From positions 1 to 24,678 of the forward strand of contig CAZLFD010000020.1 in assembly GCA_964558715.1 (NCBI GenBank): a stretch of 24,678 nt of DNA. Direction: 5' to 3'. The notes below the pieces were generated by a model. It worked only from the letters and a program-made list of their open reading frames with translations. It searched no databases and was not told the DNA's origin. Every line of letters starts with the position of its first letter. Position 1 is the stretch's first letter. The stretch is from JBGSOV01 sp964558715. GTDB lineage: Bacteria; Patescibacteriota; Gracilibacteria; CAIRYL01; GCA-016699755. The position numbers and the translations under genes are program-made. Below are positions 16,143-23,080 of this stretch, piece after piece.

Positions 16143-16171
16143 TTGACCTAATGAAACGCTTCTTTTATGCT
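16143..16171 (+). promoter_or_regulatory. Promoter of rsmH-ftsL
   Basis: TTGACC (16143-16148) and TATGCT (16166-16171) are separated by exactly 17 bases. The start point would be near 16178, leaving a leader of about 80 bases before the rsmH ATG, longer than at most other promoters here. Confidence 0.55.
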
Positions 16172-16194
16172 AACAGATGATGTTTTCGGTGTTT

Positions 16195-16215
16195 TTGAAT
16201 ATCTTTTGTATTCAA
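16195..16215. promoter_or_regulatory. Inverted repeat in the rsmH leader
   Basis: TTGAATA and TATTCAA are perfect 7-base arms separated by 7 bases, located between the predicted start point and the rsmH ATG. It could be an operator or a small RNA hairpin. It does not resemble the TGGG-type repeats bound by MraZ. Confidence 0.4.
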
Positions 16216-16259
16216 TAAATCGATTTTCCCCCCGCTCCTTAAAATATTCGTCGCCACTT

Positions 16260-17159
16260 ATGATAACAGCGCACTCCCCGGTTCTTCTTACAGAGGTTCT
16301 GGAAGCGCTTCAGCTCACTTCTGGAACCACCGTGATCGATGCCACATTGGGCTTGGGTGGGCACGCTCGCTGCATGCTCGAGCGCATAGAATCATCCGGC
16401 AGACTCTTTGGCTTTGACTGGGATGAAAGAAATCGCGCAATCGCCGCAGAGAATCTGCAAGAGTTTCCACAATTCACCATTATTCCCGCTAGCTTTGCCC
16501 ATATGCAAACCGAATGCAGTAAGCGAGGTATTGAACAAGTCGATGCAGTAATGATGGATTTAGGCATATCTTCTCCTCATCTGGATGATGCCGAGCGCGG
16601 CTTTTCATACCGCCTTGATGGCCCACTTGATATGCGCATGGATAGTGCACAACCCGAATCCGCAGCCGACCTCATCAACTTCCTTACTGAGCAAGGGTTA
16701 ACCGATATTTTCCGCAAGCTTGGTGAAGAGCCGTTTTCTCGCCCACTCGCGCAGGCAATCATCGAGCAGCGCAAACAAGCGCCATTCTCAACAACTTCTG
16801 ACCTCTACGACGTTATCGAGCGCGTCTGTTATCGTAATCCGAAAAAGACCGCTTCACGAATTTTTCAGGCCTTGCGTATTGCCGTCAACCACGAGCTCGA
16901 TGAGCTTGAATCCGCACTTCCACAAGCTGCCCAGCTGCTTTCTTCTGGAGGTCGGCTCGCAATCATCACTTTTCATTCGCTCGAAGACCGCATCGTAAAG
17001 AATTTTTTCCGTGATTTAGAACGATCTTCAAAAGGCAAAACATCGTCTTGGCGACGGATCAACAAAAAAGTCATCATCCCGACAGATGAAGAAATGACAA
17101 TAAACCCACGTTCACGCAGCGCAAAACTCCGCATTCTCGAACGAATCTCCAATTCCTAA
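16260..17159 (+). CDS. rsmH: 16S rRNA (cytosine-1402-N4)-methyltransferase
   Basis: RsmH (MraW) methylates C1402 in the ribosomal decoding centre using SAM. The 299-residue protein shows the family marks in order: HSPVLLTEVLEAL, the SAM motif DATLGLGGHA, MMDLGISSPHLDDAERGFSY followed by GPLDMRMD, a helical insert, RIFQALRIAVN, FHSLEDRIVKNFF and the C-terminal NPRSRSAKLRILER. The family start (MITAHSPVLL) fixes the ATG at 16260 although the frame is open to 16167. It heads a short division-cluster remnant with the FtsL-like gene 11 bases downstream. mraZ is absent upstream. Confidence 0.96.
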   Translation: MITAHSPVLLTEVLEALQLTSGTTVIDATLGLGGHARCMLERIESSGRLFGFDWDERNRAIAAENLQEFPQFTIIPASFAHMQTECSKRGIEQVDAVMMDLGISSPHLDDAERGFSYRLDGPLDMRMDSAQPESAADLINFLTEQGLTDIFRKLGEEPFSRPLAQAIIEQRKQAPFSTTSDLYDVIERVCYRNPKKTASRIFQALRIAVNHELDELESALPQAAQLLSSGGRLAIITFHSLEDRIVKNFFRDLERSSKGKTSSWRRINKKVIIPTDEEMTINPRSRSAKLRILERISNS

Positions 17160-17170
17160 TTCTCCCTTTC

Positions 17171-17548
17171 GTGCCCGAACTTCAACTAGCACCCTCGGCA
17201 ACCACTGAACCCCCTTCAAATAAACGTCCGTTATCGGAACGTATCGAACTGGGGGTCGGAGCCTTTCTCTTTATCACCGTCACGATTATCTGTCTTTTAT
17301 CCCTTCTGTTTTTGTCGCACAGTAATCGTGTTGCCACAAAAGGGTATGAGCTAAAAATGCTGCAGGCGAAGCGTGCCGAGTTGCTACGTAGCAATGAGGT
17401 GCTATCGATGCAAATCGCTGACCTGCAGGCGCTAGATGCTTTAGAAAACGACGCGACTATCAAGCTGATGGTAAAAATCGATCAGCCGCAATATATCCGT
17501 ACCGATACGGCGGTAGCGCAAGTAGAAGGCGGACAGTCAGGAATCTAA
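17171..17548 (+). CDS. ftsL: FtsL-like septum protein
   Basis: The 125-residue product has a cytoplasmic N-terminus rich in Pro and Ser, one membrane helix (about 31-50) and then a leucine- and charge-patterned coiled coil (about 55-90), the architecture of FtsL/FtsB/DivIC. Sequence alone is weak, but its position immediately after rsmH is where ftsL lies in most division clusters. In the family it bridges FtsB and FtsQ and activates FtsWI. The start codon is GTG, 11 bases after the rsmH stop, with no Shine-Dalgarno sequence. The usual next gene, an FtsI-type transpeptidase, is missing; the cluster ends here and meets convergent purQ. Confidence 0.7.
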   Translation: MPELQLAPSATTEPPSNKRPLSERIELGVGAFLFITVTIICLLSLLFLSHSNRVATKGYELKMLQAKRAELLRSNEVLSMQIADLQALDALENDATIKLMVKIDQPQYIRTDTAVAQVEGGQSGI

Positions 17549-17685
17549 ATAGCAAACTGCCAACAGCAAGTAGTGAACAGGAGAACCACGACCTACGTTA
17601 CCTGCCCAGGGTCTGTTTTTGGTGTAGAAGCAGAGTCTAAAAACTCGTCAGCAATCACACTGATTCTTCAATACTTGATGGAGTA

Positions 17686-17784
17686 GCAGGTGTCCCATTC
17701 ATAACAAATCCGAACACCTGCCCTTGCTTTTTATGGTAGGGCACATTGCAGCGAACCCAGTAGTCGCAAGATTGTAGGGGCACA
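17686..17784. repeat. Repeat debris between ftsL and purQ
   Basis: Perfect 8-base arms GCAGGTGT (17686-17693) and ACACCTGC (17714-17721) form a long-loop stem. Next come two near-identical direct copies, ATGGTAGGGCACA (17733-17745) and ATTGTAGGGGCACA (17771-17784). The second is followed by a short GCACA/TGTGC hairpin. GTAGGGGCACA-type palindromes are, from memory, common intergenic repeats. Confidence 0.45.
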
Positions 17785-17799
17785 CTATTTTGTGCTCAG

Positions 17800-19074
17800 C
17801 TATTGAATCTGATGAATATCCCAACTGATGGGGTTGCCGAGTAAGGCAGAATCGAGCAACTTATTGGTGTCGATGTTTTGCGAAAATCCCCACATTACGC
17901 CACTGCGGATATTCACATCTACATGAAGATGCTTTTTGACGAGGGCAGTTTTTTCTTCGCCAACAATATCGTCTTTTTCCATGGCGAGCAGAACCAGTTC
18001 GACAGCTGGCTTTTCGAATGGAACGAGCTCCTTCTCTTCCGCTCGAAACCATCTATTACCAATGCGCACGAGCGCAATCTCTTTGTTGTCATTAAAAAAC
18101 TCTCCGGAGTTTAGCAGCCGCGTAGCAAGTGCTTCCAAATCTCCTGAGGTGGCGATTCCCCAGTATTCACTGCGTTGCAGGGTTACCTCCGGATTTTCCA
18201 GTGCACTGCGCACTGCCCACTCGATTGTCCTTTCGGCGTTGTCGGTGATTTTGGTAGAGACGAATATCTCAAGCGGAAAGGCGGAATGAGTCGAGATATC
18301 AATTGCATCCGTCAAAGTCTCTGCAGTCGATTGCACTTCTGCCGAACCTTGCTCCTTCGCAAAAAAAGTATGTAGTGACTCAAATATTTTAATGCCTTCG
18401 GGAACACGCTCAGGGTGCGGCATCATCGCCATTACATTCCCGTGCGGATTGCAAACGGCAGCCAGGTTTGCGAGCGAGCCATTAGGGTTTACTGGAAAGT
18501 GCTCATCGACACTTCCGCTTGCATCACAATAGGTCATGACATTTTGCCCAGCTGCAAGAATCTGCTCGAGCACGCTTTCTTCTGCAATAAACCGCCCCTC
18601 TCCGTGCGCAATGGGTAAGCGGAGTACGCCGTCATAATTCGTCCACGCGCAGGGTTTTCCAGTCGGCTTTGCATGGATAAACTCATGAAAGTACCCGGAA
18701 CCGAGGATTTCGCCGTCTTTCTGGCGACGATTACGTGCTAAAGCCATTTCGGTCTTTCCAGAACGAAGCCCCGGTACAAGCCCGGTTTCAACCAGCACTT
18801 GTGCGCCATTACAAATTCCCAAAATCGGCTTTCCCACTTCTGCCATGCGTTGTAATGTTGTGCGGATGGGGCTTGAGGCCGCGATTACGCCACTGCGCCC
18901 GCGGTCTTCATACGAAAAACCTCCAGGAATCACCAAGCCATCACTGGCAAATATTTCTTCCGGGCTTTCGTTCCAACGAAATATCTTCGATGCAAATCCG
19001 GCAGCACGGATCATGCGCGCGGTTTCGACTTCGCAATTGGTACCAGGGAAGACAAGAACATTGATATGCTTCAT
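17800..19074 (-). CDS. purQ: Phosphoribosylformylglycinamidine synthase, PurQ glutaminase fused to PurS-like sequence
   Basis: FGAM synthase carries out the fourth step of purine synthesis; PurQ supplies ammonia from glutamine to PurL. Residues 1-245 are a PurQ amidotransferase: Cys88 in GICNGAQ, His220 and Glu222 in MMPHPER, plus the PurQ start INVLVFPGTNCE and GGFSYEDRGRSG. The remaining 180 residues are not part of PurQ. Residues about 267-335 (EIFVSTKITDNAERTIEWAV ... RLLNSGEFFNDN) resemble PurS, the small scaffold subunit. A second, weaker unit at about 357-424 (RSGVMWGF ... LLDSALLGNP) follows the same plan. The frame is open to 19179, but the family start fixes ATG 19074. purL is not in the window. 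Confidence 0.85.
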   Translation of the reverse strand: MKHINVLVFPGTNCEVETARMIRAAGFASKIFRWNESPEEIFASDGLVIPGGFSYEDRGRSGVIAASSPIRTTLQRMAEVGKPILGICNGAQVLVETGLVPGLRSGKTEMALARNRRQKDGEILGSGYFHEFIHAKPTGKPCAWTNYDGVLRLPIAHGEGRFIAEESVLEQILAAGQNVMTYCDASGSVDEHFPVNPNGSLANLAAVCNPHGNVMAMMPHPERVPEGIKIFESLHTFFAKEQGSAEVQSTAETLTDAIDISTHSAFPLEIFVSTKITDNAERTIEWAVRSALENPEVTLQRSEYWGIATSGDLEALATRLLNSGEFFNDNKEIALVRIGNRWFRAEEKELVPFEKPAVELVLLAMEKDDIVGEEKTALVKKHLHVDVNIRSGVMWGFSQNIDTNKLLDSALLGNPISWDIHQIQ

Positions 19075-19187
19075 GTACTTATTTTTGCACGGAATGGGGG
19101 CAGATTCCAGTTTTCTTTTTGAGGGGGAAACGGCAAGCCAGAAGTGTCCTGTTAGATTTCTTCCTAAATCAAAACCCAAATTGCATC

Positions 19188-19225
19188 ATTCCTGCGAAAA
19201 GCGTGACTTTTAGTGAAAGCAGGAG
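19188..19225. repeat. Palindromic repeat of the TTCCTGCGAAAGCAGGA type
   Basis: CCTGC (19191-19195) and GCAGG (19219-19223) enclose a second stem AAAAG/CTTTT (19197-19201 and 19207-19211). The halves TTCCTGCGAAAAGC and GTGAAAGCAGGAG look like a widened copy of a palindrome I recall as frequent in bacterial intergenic DNA. Confidence 0.4.
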
Positions 19226-19332
19226 TTTTGTTGGAAGTGGCAGAATTCATATAAGAAACCTCCGCTTCAAAGACCTCTGTTTCCCCTCTGTGGCCACATC
19301 TACAACAGGGGTGACGCAGAATGGGGTAGCTC

Positions 19333-20433
19333 TTAAAAGTATGCAAGCGGATTCTTTTTCGCGCCATTGACCATGACTTCAAAGTGCAGGTGGATACCGG
19401 TACGTCCGTATACTCTACCCGTATTGCCCATGTAGCCGATGGGCGCACCTCGGCCGACTTCGTCGCCGACAGAAACATAAATCTCTTTTAAATGCGCGTA
19501 AAGCGTTTTCATGCCGTTGCCATGGTCAATAACGACCACATTCCCATATCCGCCATTCCAGCCACTGGCAGCCCGCTCGACAGTACCACCATCTGCTGAC
19601 CAAACGGTCGATCCGCCATTGCGGGCAATATCTACCGCATAGTGGCCATAGTGATAATACTGAGTATATTTTCCCTGAGTTGGAAAGAGGAGGCGCCCAA
19701 ACGTCTCGGCACCACTTGGTGCGCCTGCACCAGATACAAATGCGCTTGCGCCTCTCGAGCCTCCGCCAGTTGCGACTACGGGTTTAGGCGGTGTCTTTTT
19801 TGCACCAGGGATGATTAATTCCATGCCTTCAGCCAAGACTCCTGCCTCTGTCAATTGATTTTGGGTAAGGATTTTCTCGATATCGACTTTGTGTTTTTTC
19901 CCGATCGATGCTAGGGTCTCCCCTTTTGCCACGACGTGCACCAAGCCATCTGCTGCGGGAATCGTTAAGACCGCACCCTGCTTAAGCCGTTTGGGATTCA
20001 AAAACCCATTATTTTGCAGAATTGTATTTTCTGACACGCCAAATTTAAGGGCAATCTCCGAGATCGTATCGTTCGGTTCCACAATATATTCCACCGTTCC
20101 CCCAACATCGCTGCGGTCGCCGACTTCTGTCCACATCTCCGGTTTCAACAAAAAGCCGTCTTCGACAAAAACCATATCTTCAATCGGGCTATTGATAACC
20201 TCGTCATACGAGGCGGTATAACCGACACCAGAAACGGCAAAGCGCGGTACAATCGAAAAGAAAAACAAGCCGAGGGTGGCAATCGAGAGCACTCTCCAAA
20301 AAAAGATCTGCTCGATCGAGCGGACACTCTCATGAAAAAAGACACTTTTTCGTGCGAGCACTGTGCGAGCATGTCGCTCGGTGCGAAGTCTCCTGATCTT
20401 GCGTAAATGCAGATACTTGGGGATGAATTTCAT
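19333..20433 (-). CDS. LysM-domain M23 peptidoglycan endopeptidase
   Basis: The 366-residue protein has a basic cytoplasmic start, one membrane helix (about 44-65), two LysM domains (about 115-159 and 164-209, YIVEPNDTISEIALKFGV and HVVAKGETLASIGKKHKV), a Gly/Ser/Pro linker, and a C-terminal M23 (LytM) domain. Zinc ligands are visible: His264 and Asp268 in GHYAVDIA and His350 in HLHFEV, with His314 in YAHL as the catalytic helper. The ligand set is complete, so it should be an active cell-wall hydrolase anchored at the membrane, with LysM binding glycan. It faces the divergent HtrA-like gene and lies upstream of purQ on the same strand, 258 bases apart. A promoter with a good 17-base spacer precedes it. 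Confidence 0.92.
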   Translation of the reverse strand: MKFIPKYLHLRKIRRLRTERHARTVLARKSVFFHESVRSIEQIFFWRVLSIATLGLFFFSIVPRFAVSGVGYTASYDEVINSPIEDMVFVEDGFLLKPEMWTEVGDRSDVGGTVEYIVEPNDTISEIALKFGVSENTILQNNGFLNPKRLKQGAVLTIPAADGLVHVVAKGETLASIGKKHKVDIEKILTQNQLTEAGVLAEGMELIIPGAKKTPPKPVVATGGGSRGASAFVSGAGAPSGAETFGRLLFPTQGKYTQYYHYGHYAVDIARNGGSTVWSADGGTVERAASGWNGGYGNVVVIDHGNGMKTLYAHLKEIYVSVGDEVGRGAPIGYMGNTGRVYGRTGIHLHFEVMVNGAKKNPLAYF

Positions 20434-20488
20434 TCAGTGGGAAACGAAGAACCTCTCCTAACGGCTTCATGCGGATATTCTTCTGGCA

Positions 20489-20517
20489 ATTGTATTGTAA
20501 CTTTTGCAAAAGGTCAA
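20489..20517 (-). promoter_or_regulatory. Promoter of the M23 peptidase gene
   Basis: On the minus strand TTGACC (rc of 20512-20517) and TACAAT (rc of 20489-20494) are 17 bases apart. Transcription should begin near 20482, giving a leader of about 50 bases. A second TACAAT overlaps at 20494-20499 but would leave a spacer of only 12. Confidence 0.6.
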
Positions 20518-20560
20518 CCCCCGACACAAGCAAAAATCTATATAGTTTTTTTCGGGATTC

Positions 20561-20571
20561 TGCGTAATACT
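20561..20571 (+). promoter_or_regulatory. Possible -10 of the HtrA-like protease gene
   Basis: TGCG followed by TAATACT (20565-20571) ends 24 bases before the ATG at 20596. No clear -35 is seen. The spacing fits other promoters in the window. Confidence 0.3.
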
Positions 20572-20595
20572 GCAAAGCGTTTTCCTTAAAAAATA

Positions 20596-22167
20596 ATGCG
20601 ACGCGCATTCCGGCTTTTGGCAGCCACCATCGGACTCTTTGGCCTCCAATCACTTGCTTTGGCAGCAATTGATGAAACCACGCGTGAGGCGGTTGTGCAG
20701 ATTCGCACAGCAGAAAAGAGTGGCTCTGGGTTTTTCATCAGCAAAAATGGGTATCTGCTCACGAACGACCATGTGGTAAGCGGGGCAAGCACGGTAAAAA
20801 TCTGCCGTCAGCCCGATATCAAGCGCAACATCATCTGCGACCGCCTGGCGACAGTGATAACGCAAGATGCCGACATCGACATCGCCCTCCTAAAAATCAA
20901 TGATGTCAGCGCAACTGAGAGTTTTAGCTATCTGCCGCTGGCAACATCAGTCAGCCTTGGGTTAGATGACGATGTGCGACTGCTCGGCTTTCCCGACAGC
21001 GGTGGCGATTCCCTCACGGTAACAAGCGGAAAAGTCAGTGGCTGGCTCGACAACGGCAGTCGAATCAAAGTCGATGCCTCGATCAGCTCCGGCTCTTCAG
21101 GCGGAGTGATGATCGATGCGAACGAGCAAGCGATAGGGGTAAACGTAGCGGTGATTACCGGAAATTTTGCCAGCAGCGGAGTCGTCATCCCTATCGACCT
21201 CGTTAAGACCTGGCTCTTTGGAAGCGGCTACGGTAACCTCGCCTCACTCGGCCAAACAGCTGAAGATTTGGAACACAGTAAAACAGCCCTCGAAGAGTTG
21301 CTTCAAGAATATCAGCGATTAGCGCGCGAGCAGAAAGGTGATTATGAAGATGTCATCGACAAATACCAAAAACAGCGCGAAGAACAAGAAGAGCAAATGG
21401 AAGGCGTGCGTGAAAGCGTGGAAGACAAGAAGCGCGATTATCGCAGCCAGATCGACAGTTATCTGATCGATGTGCAGGAGCAGTATTCTGAGGCGACCTA
21501 TGACTCTGAAGTAGTGCGACTCGAGAAAGTGTGGGAAGACTACCTTGAGCGTACAGAAGGCAGTCTTGCGGATGTAACCAAAACGTACGAAGCGAATCTC
21601 AATATCATCGATCGCAACGAAGCGGCAGCGCTAGAGAAAGCCGGGATTATCGACTACACACCGCGCATTGCCGAAGCCCATGCCGCTCTTGAGAACGTGA
21701 AGCGCGAACTCTCAAAACTCCGTATTGCTTCGGCAAGAAAAAAAGCAAACGCGAAAGCTCAAGAAGATACCGACTCACCAGAAGTCTCACCATCCGATTC
21801 AGAAATGCAGGAAGACCTATCACTGCCATTTGAGACAGCAACGGTCGCATACAACAATTTTGGCTCGCCAAAATCTACCACACTCGATGAGAACTGGTCG
21901 GTAAAATCCATCGCTTTTAACAAGAACAACCGCGATTTTGCCTTTGTCTTTTACAAATCCTTGCTTCCCGAAGTGCTACGCAACACCTTCCTCTTCGAAG
22001 CGACCATTACGAACGCCGATTCCAACGAAGAAATCCGTCCATTAATCGTACGTAAACGCTTGATGATGCTGATGATCGAACCCGGCACAAAAATCATCAT
22101 CGAACTGCGTGCTCTCAATCGTGATGGAGAAATTCTCGATACGTTGCGGTTTGAAACCTCGACATAG
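20596..22167 (+). CDS. Secreted HtrA-like serine protease with long coiled coil and no PDZ domain
   Basis: The 523-residue protein has a signal peptide (about 1-23, ending LALAA). It is followed by a trypsin-like S1C domain with an intact triad: His59 in LTNDHVV, Asp95 in DIDIALLK, and Ser168 in SSGSSGG, the GNSGG equivalent. HtrA/DegP proteins normally have PDZ domains next; here residues about 220-400 are instead highly charged and coiled-coil-like (EEQEEQMEGVRESVEDKKRD). After an acidic, Ser/Pro-rich linker comes a C-terminal beta-rich domain of about 110 residues that I do not recognise. It is likely exported and may be a quality-control or processing protease in which the coiled coil replaces PDZ in assembly or substrate binding. 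The start has no Shine-Dalgarno sequence. Confidence 0.85.
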   Translation: MRRAFRLLAATIGLFGLQSLALAAIDETTREAVVQIRTAEKSGSGFFISKNGYLLTNDHVVSGASTVKICRQPDIKRNIICDRLATVITQDADIDIALLKINDVSATESFSYLPLATSVSLGLDDDVRLLGFPDSGGDSLTVTSGKVSGWLDNGSRIKVDASISSGSSGGVMIDANEQAIGVNVAVITGNFASSGVVIPIDLVKTWLFGSGYGNLASLGQTAEDLEHSKTALEELLQEYQRLAREQKGDYEDVIDKYQKQREEQEEQMEGVRESVEDKKRDYRSQIDSYLIDVQEQYSEATYDSEVVRLEKVWEDYLERTEGSLADVTKTYEANLNIIDRNEAAALEKAGIIDYTPRIAEAHAALENVKRELSKLRIASARKKANAKAQEDTDSPEVSPSDSEMQEDLSLPFETATVAYNNFGSPKSTTLDENWSVKSIAFNKNNRDFAFVFYKSLLPEVLRNTFLFEATITNADSNEEIRPLIVRKRLMMLMIEPGTKIIIELRALNRDGEILDTLRFETST

Positions 22168-22179
22168 CCTGCTCTGGCT

Positions 22180-22212
22180 AACCCCCTCAATTCCCCTTGT
22201 CAGGTGGAAGGG
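22180..22212. repeat. Copy of the GC-rich CCCCCTC repeat between convergent gene ends
   Basis: AACCCCCTCAATTCCCCTTG followed by TCAGGTGGAAGGGAGG has the same layout as the units at 8944-9027 and can form an imperfect stem (TTCCCCT with AGGTGGAA). It fills most of the 54-base gap between the protease gene and clpP ends and could act as a two-way transcription stop, though no U-run is present. Confidence 0.5.
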
Positions 22213-22221
22213 AGGCACCTA

Positions 22222-22869
22222 CTACTTGATAATCTCGTCGATAATACCGTATTTTTTGGCTTCTTCGGAACTCATAAAGTAATCGCGCTCGGTGTCGTTT
22301 TTTACTTTGGTAAGTTTTTGTCCCGTCTTTTTGGCGATCATCTCGTTGAGTAGATCCTTCGTTTTGATGATGTGGCTGGCAGCAATCGCAATATCCGTTG
22401 CCTGCCCTTCGGCGCCGCCAAGCGGCTGATGAATCATTACTTCAGAATGCGGTAAAGCATAGCGCTTGCCCTTGGATCCGCAAACCAGCGTGAGCGCACC
22501 GCCACTCGCAGCAATACCAATACAAACCGTCGCGACATCTGGCTTAACCACTTGCATGGTGTCAATCATTGCGAGTGTGGATGAAACACTACCACCAGGA
22601 GAATTGATATAGAGCGTGATATCTTTTTTCGGATCCTTTTTCTCCAAAAATAGCAGCTGCGCAATCACCGTATTGGCGACGGCATCGTTGATGGCACTAC
22701 CCAAAAAGATAATGCGGTCTTCGAGCAGGCGCGAGTAAATATCGTAAACGCGCTCACCGGTAGGTGTTTTGTCGATAACTGTTGGAACCATTACATTCTG
22801 CGGTGCCGAAGCATGCGCGGCAACGATTGTCGTATTCGCAACAAACTGAGAAGTGATGCCTTGGAACAT
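22222..22869 (-). CDS. clpP: ATP-dependent Clp protease proteolytic subunit
   Basis: ClpP forms the tetradecameric proteolytic chamber fed by ClpX or ClpA/C. The 215-residue protein carries the triad Ser122 (GIAASGGALTL), His147 (VMIHQP) and Asp196 (NDTERDYFMS). YDIYSRLLEDRIIFLG and YINSPGGSV are standard. Around the serine, the usual AASMG is AASGG. The stretch MVPTVIDKTPTGER at residue 27 matches where the mature E. coli protein begins, so residues 1-26 are either a propeptide or an over-extended start; the ATG at 22791 is the alternative. No Clp ATPase gene is nearby. It converges on the HtrA-like gene. Confidence 0.95.
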   Translation of the reverse strand: MFQGITSQFVANTTIVAAHASAPQNVMVPTVIDKTPTGERVYDIYSRLLEDRIIFLGSAINDAVANTVIAQLLFLEKKDPKKDITLYINSPGGSVSSTLAMIDTMQVVKPDVATVCIGIAASGGALTLVCGSKGKRYALPHSEVMIHQPLGGAEGQATDIAIAASHIIKTKDLLNEMIAKKTGQKLTKVKNDTERDYFMSSEEAKKYGIIDEIIK

Positions 22870-23035
22870 GGATTTTTAAAAAGTTTTCAGCAACCATTCT
22901 GCCATTTTTAGGTAAAAATAGCACGCGAAAATTCTTGCTTTATCGAGATTCGAAATGCAATTTCCTCTTTTCTAAAAAGTGGCTGCAGGGCGTGTTGACG
23001 TATTTGATACCTAGCCCCTTGCAACTCCCGCCATC

Positions 23036-23057
23036 CCCTTCGACAAGCTCAGGGCAG
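23036..23057. repeat. REP-like element with TTCGACAAGCTC core
   Basis: CCCTTCGACAAGCTCAGGGC followed by AG is the reverse complement, with about two differences, of 14524-14545. It lies 23 bases past the stop of the dehydratase gene (minus strand), in a gap also holding the clpP upstream region. Confidence 0.6.
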
Positions 23058-23080
23058 ACCAGGTTAAGAGTAATCGCTGT

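Noticed and set aside
17655..17783. A 42-codon minus-strand frame after purQ (VPLQSCDYWVRCNVPYHKK...) that reads like protein
   Set aside because: It is built from two direct GTAGGGGCACA-type repeats and an inverted repeat, has only a GTG start and no promoter, so repeat debris explains it better.
19283..19311. CCCCT/AGGGG stem downstream of the M23 gene as a terminator
   Set aside because: Five pairs with a long loop and no U-run on the transcript side.
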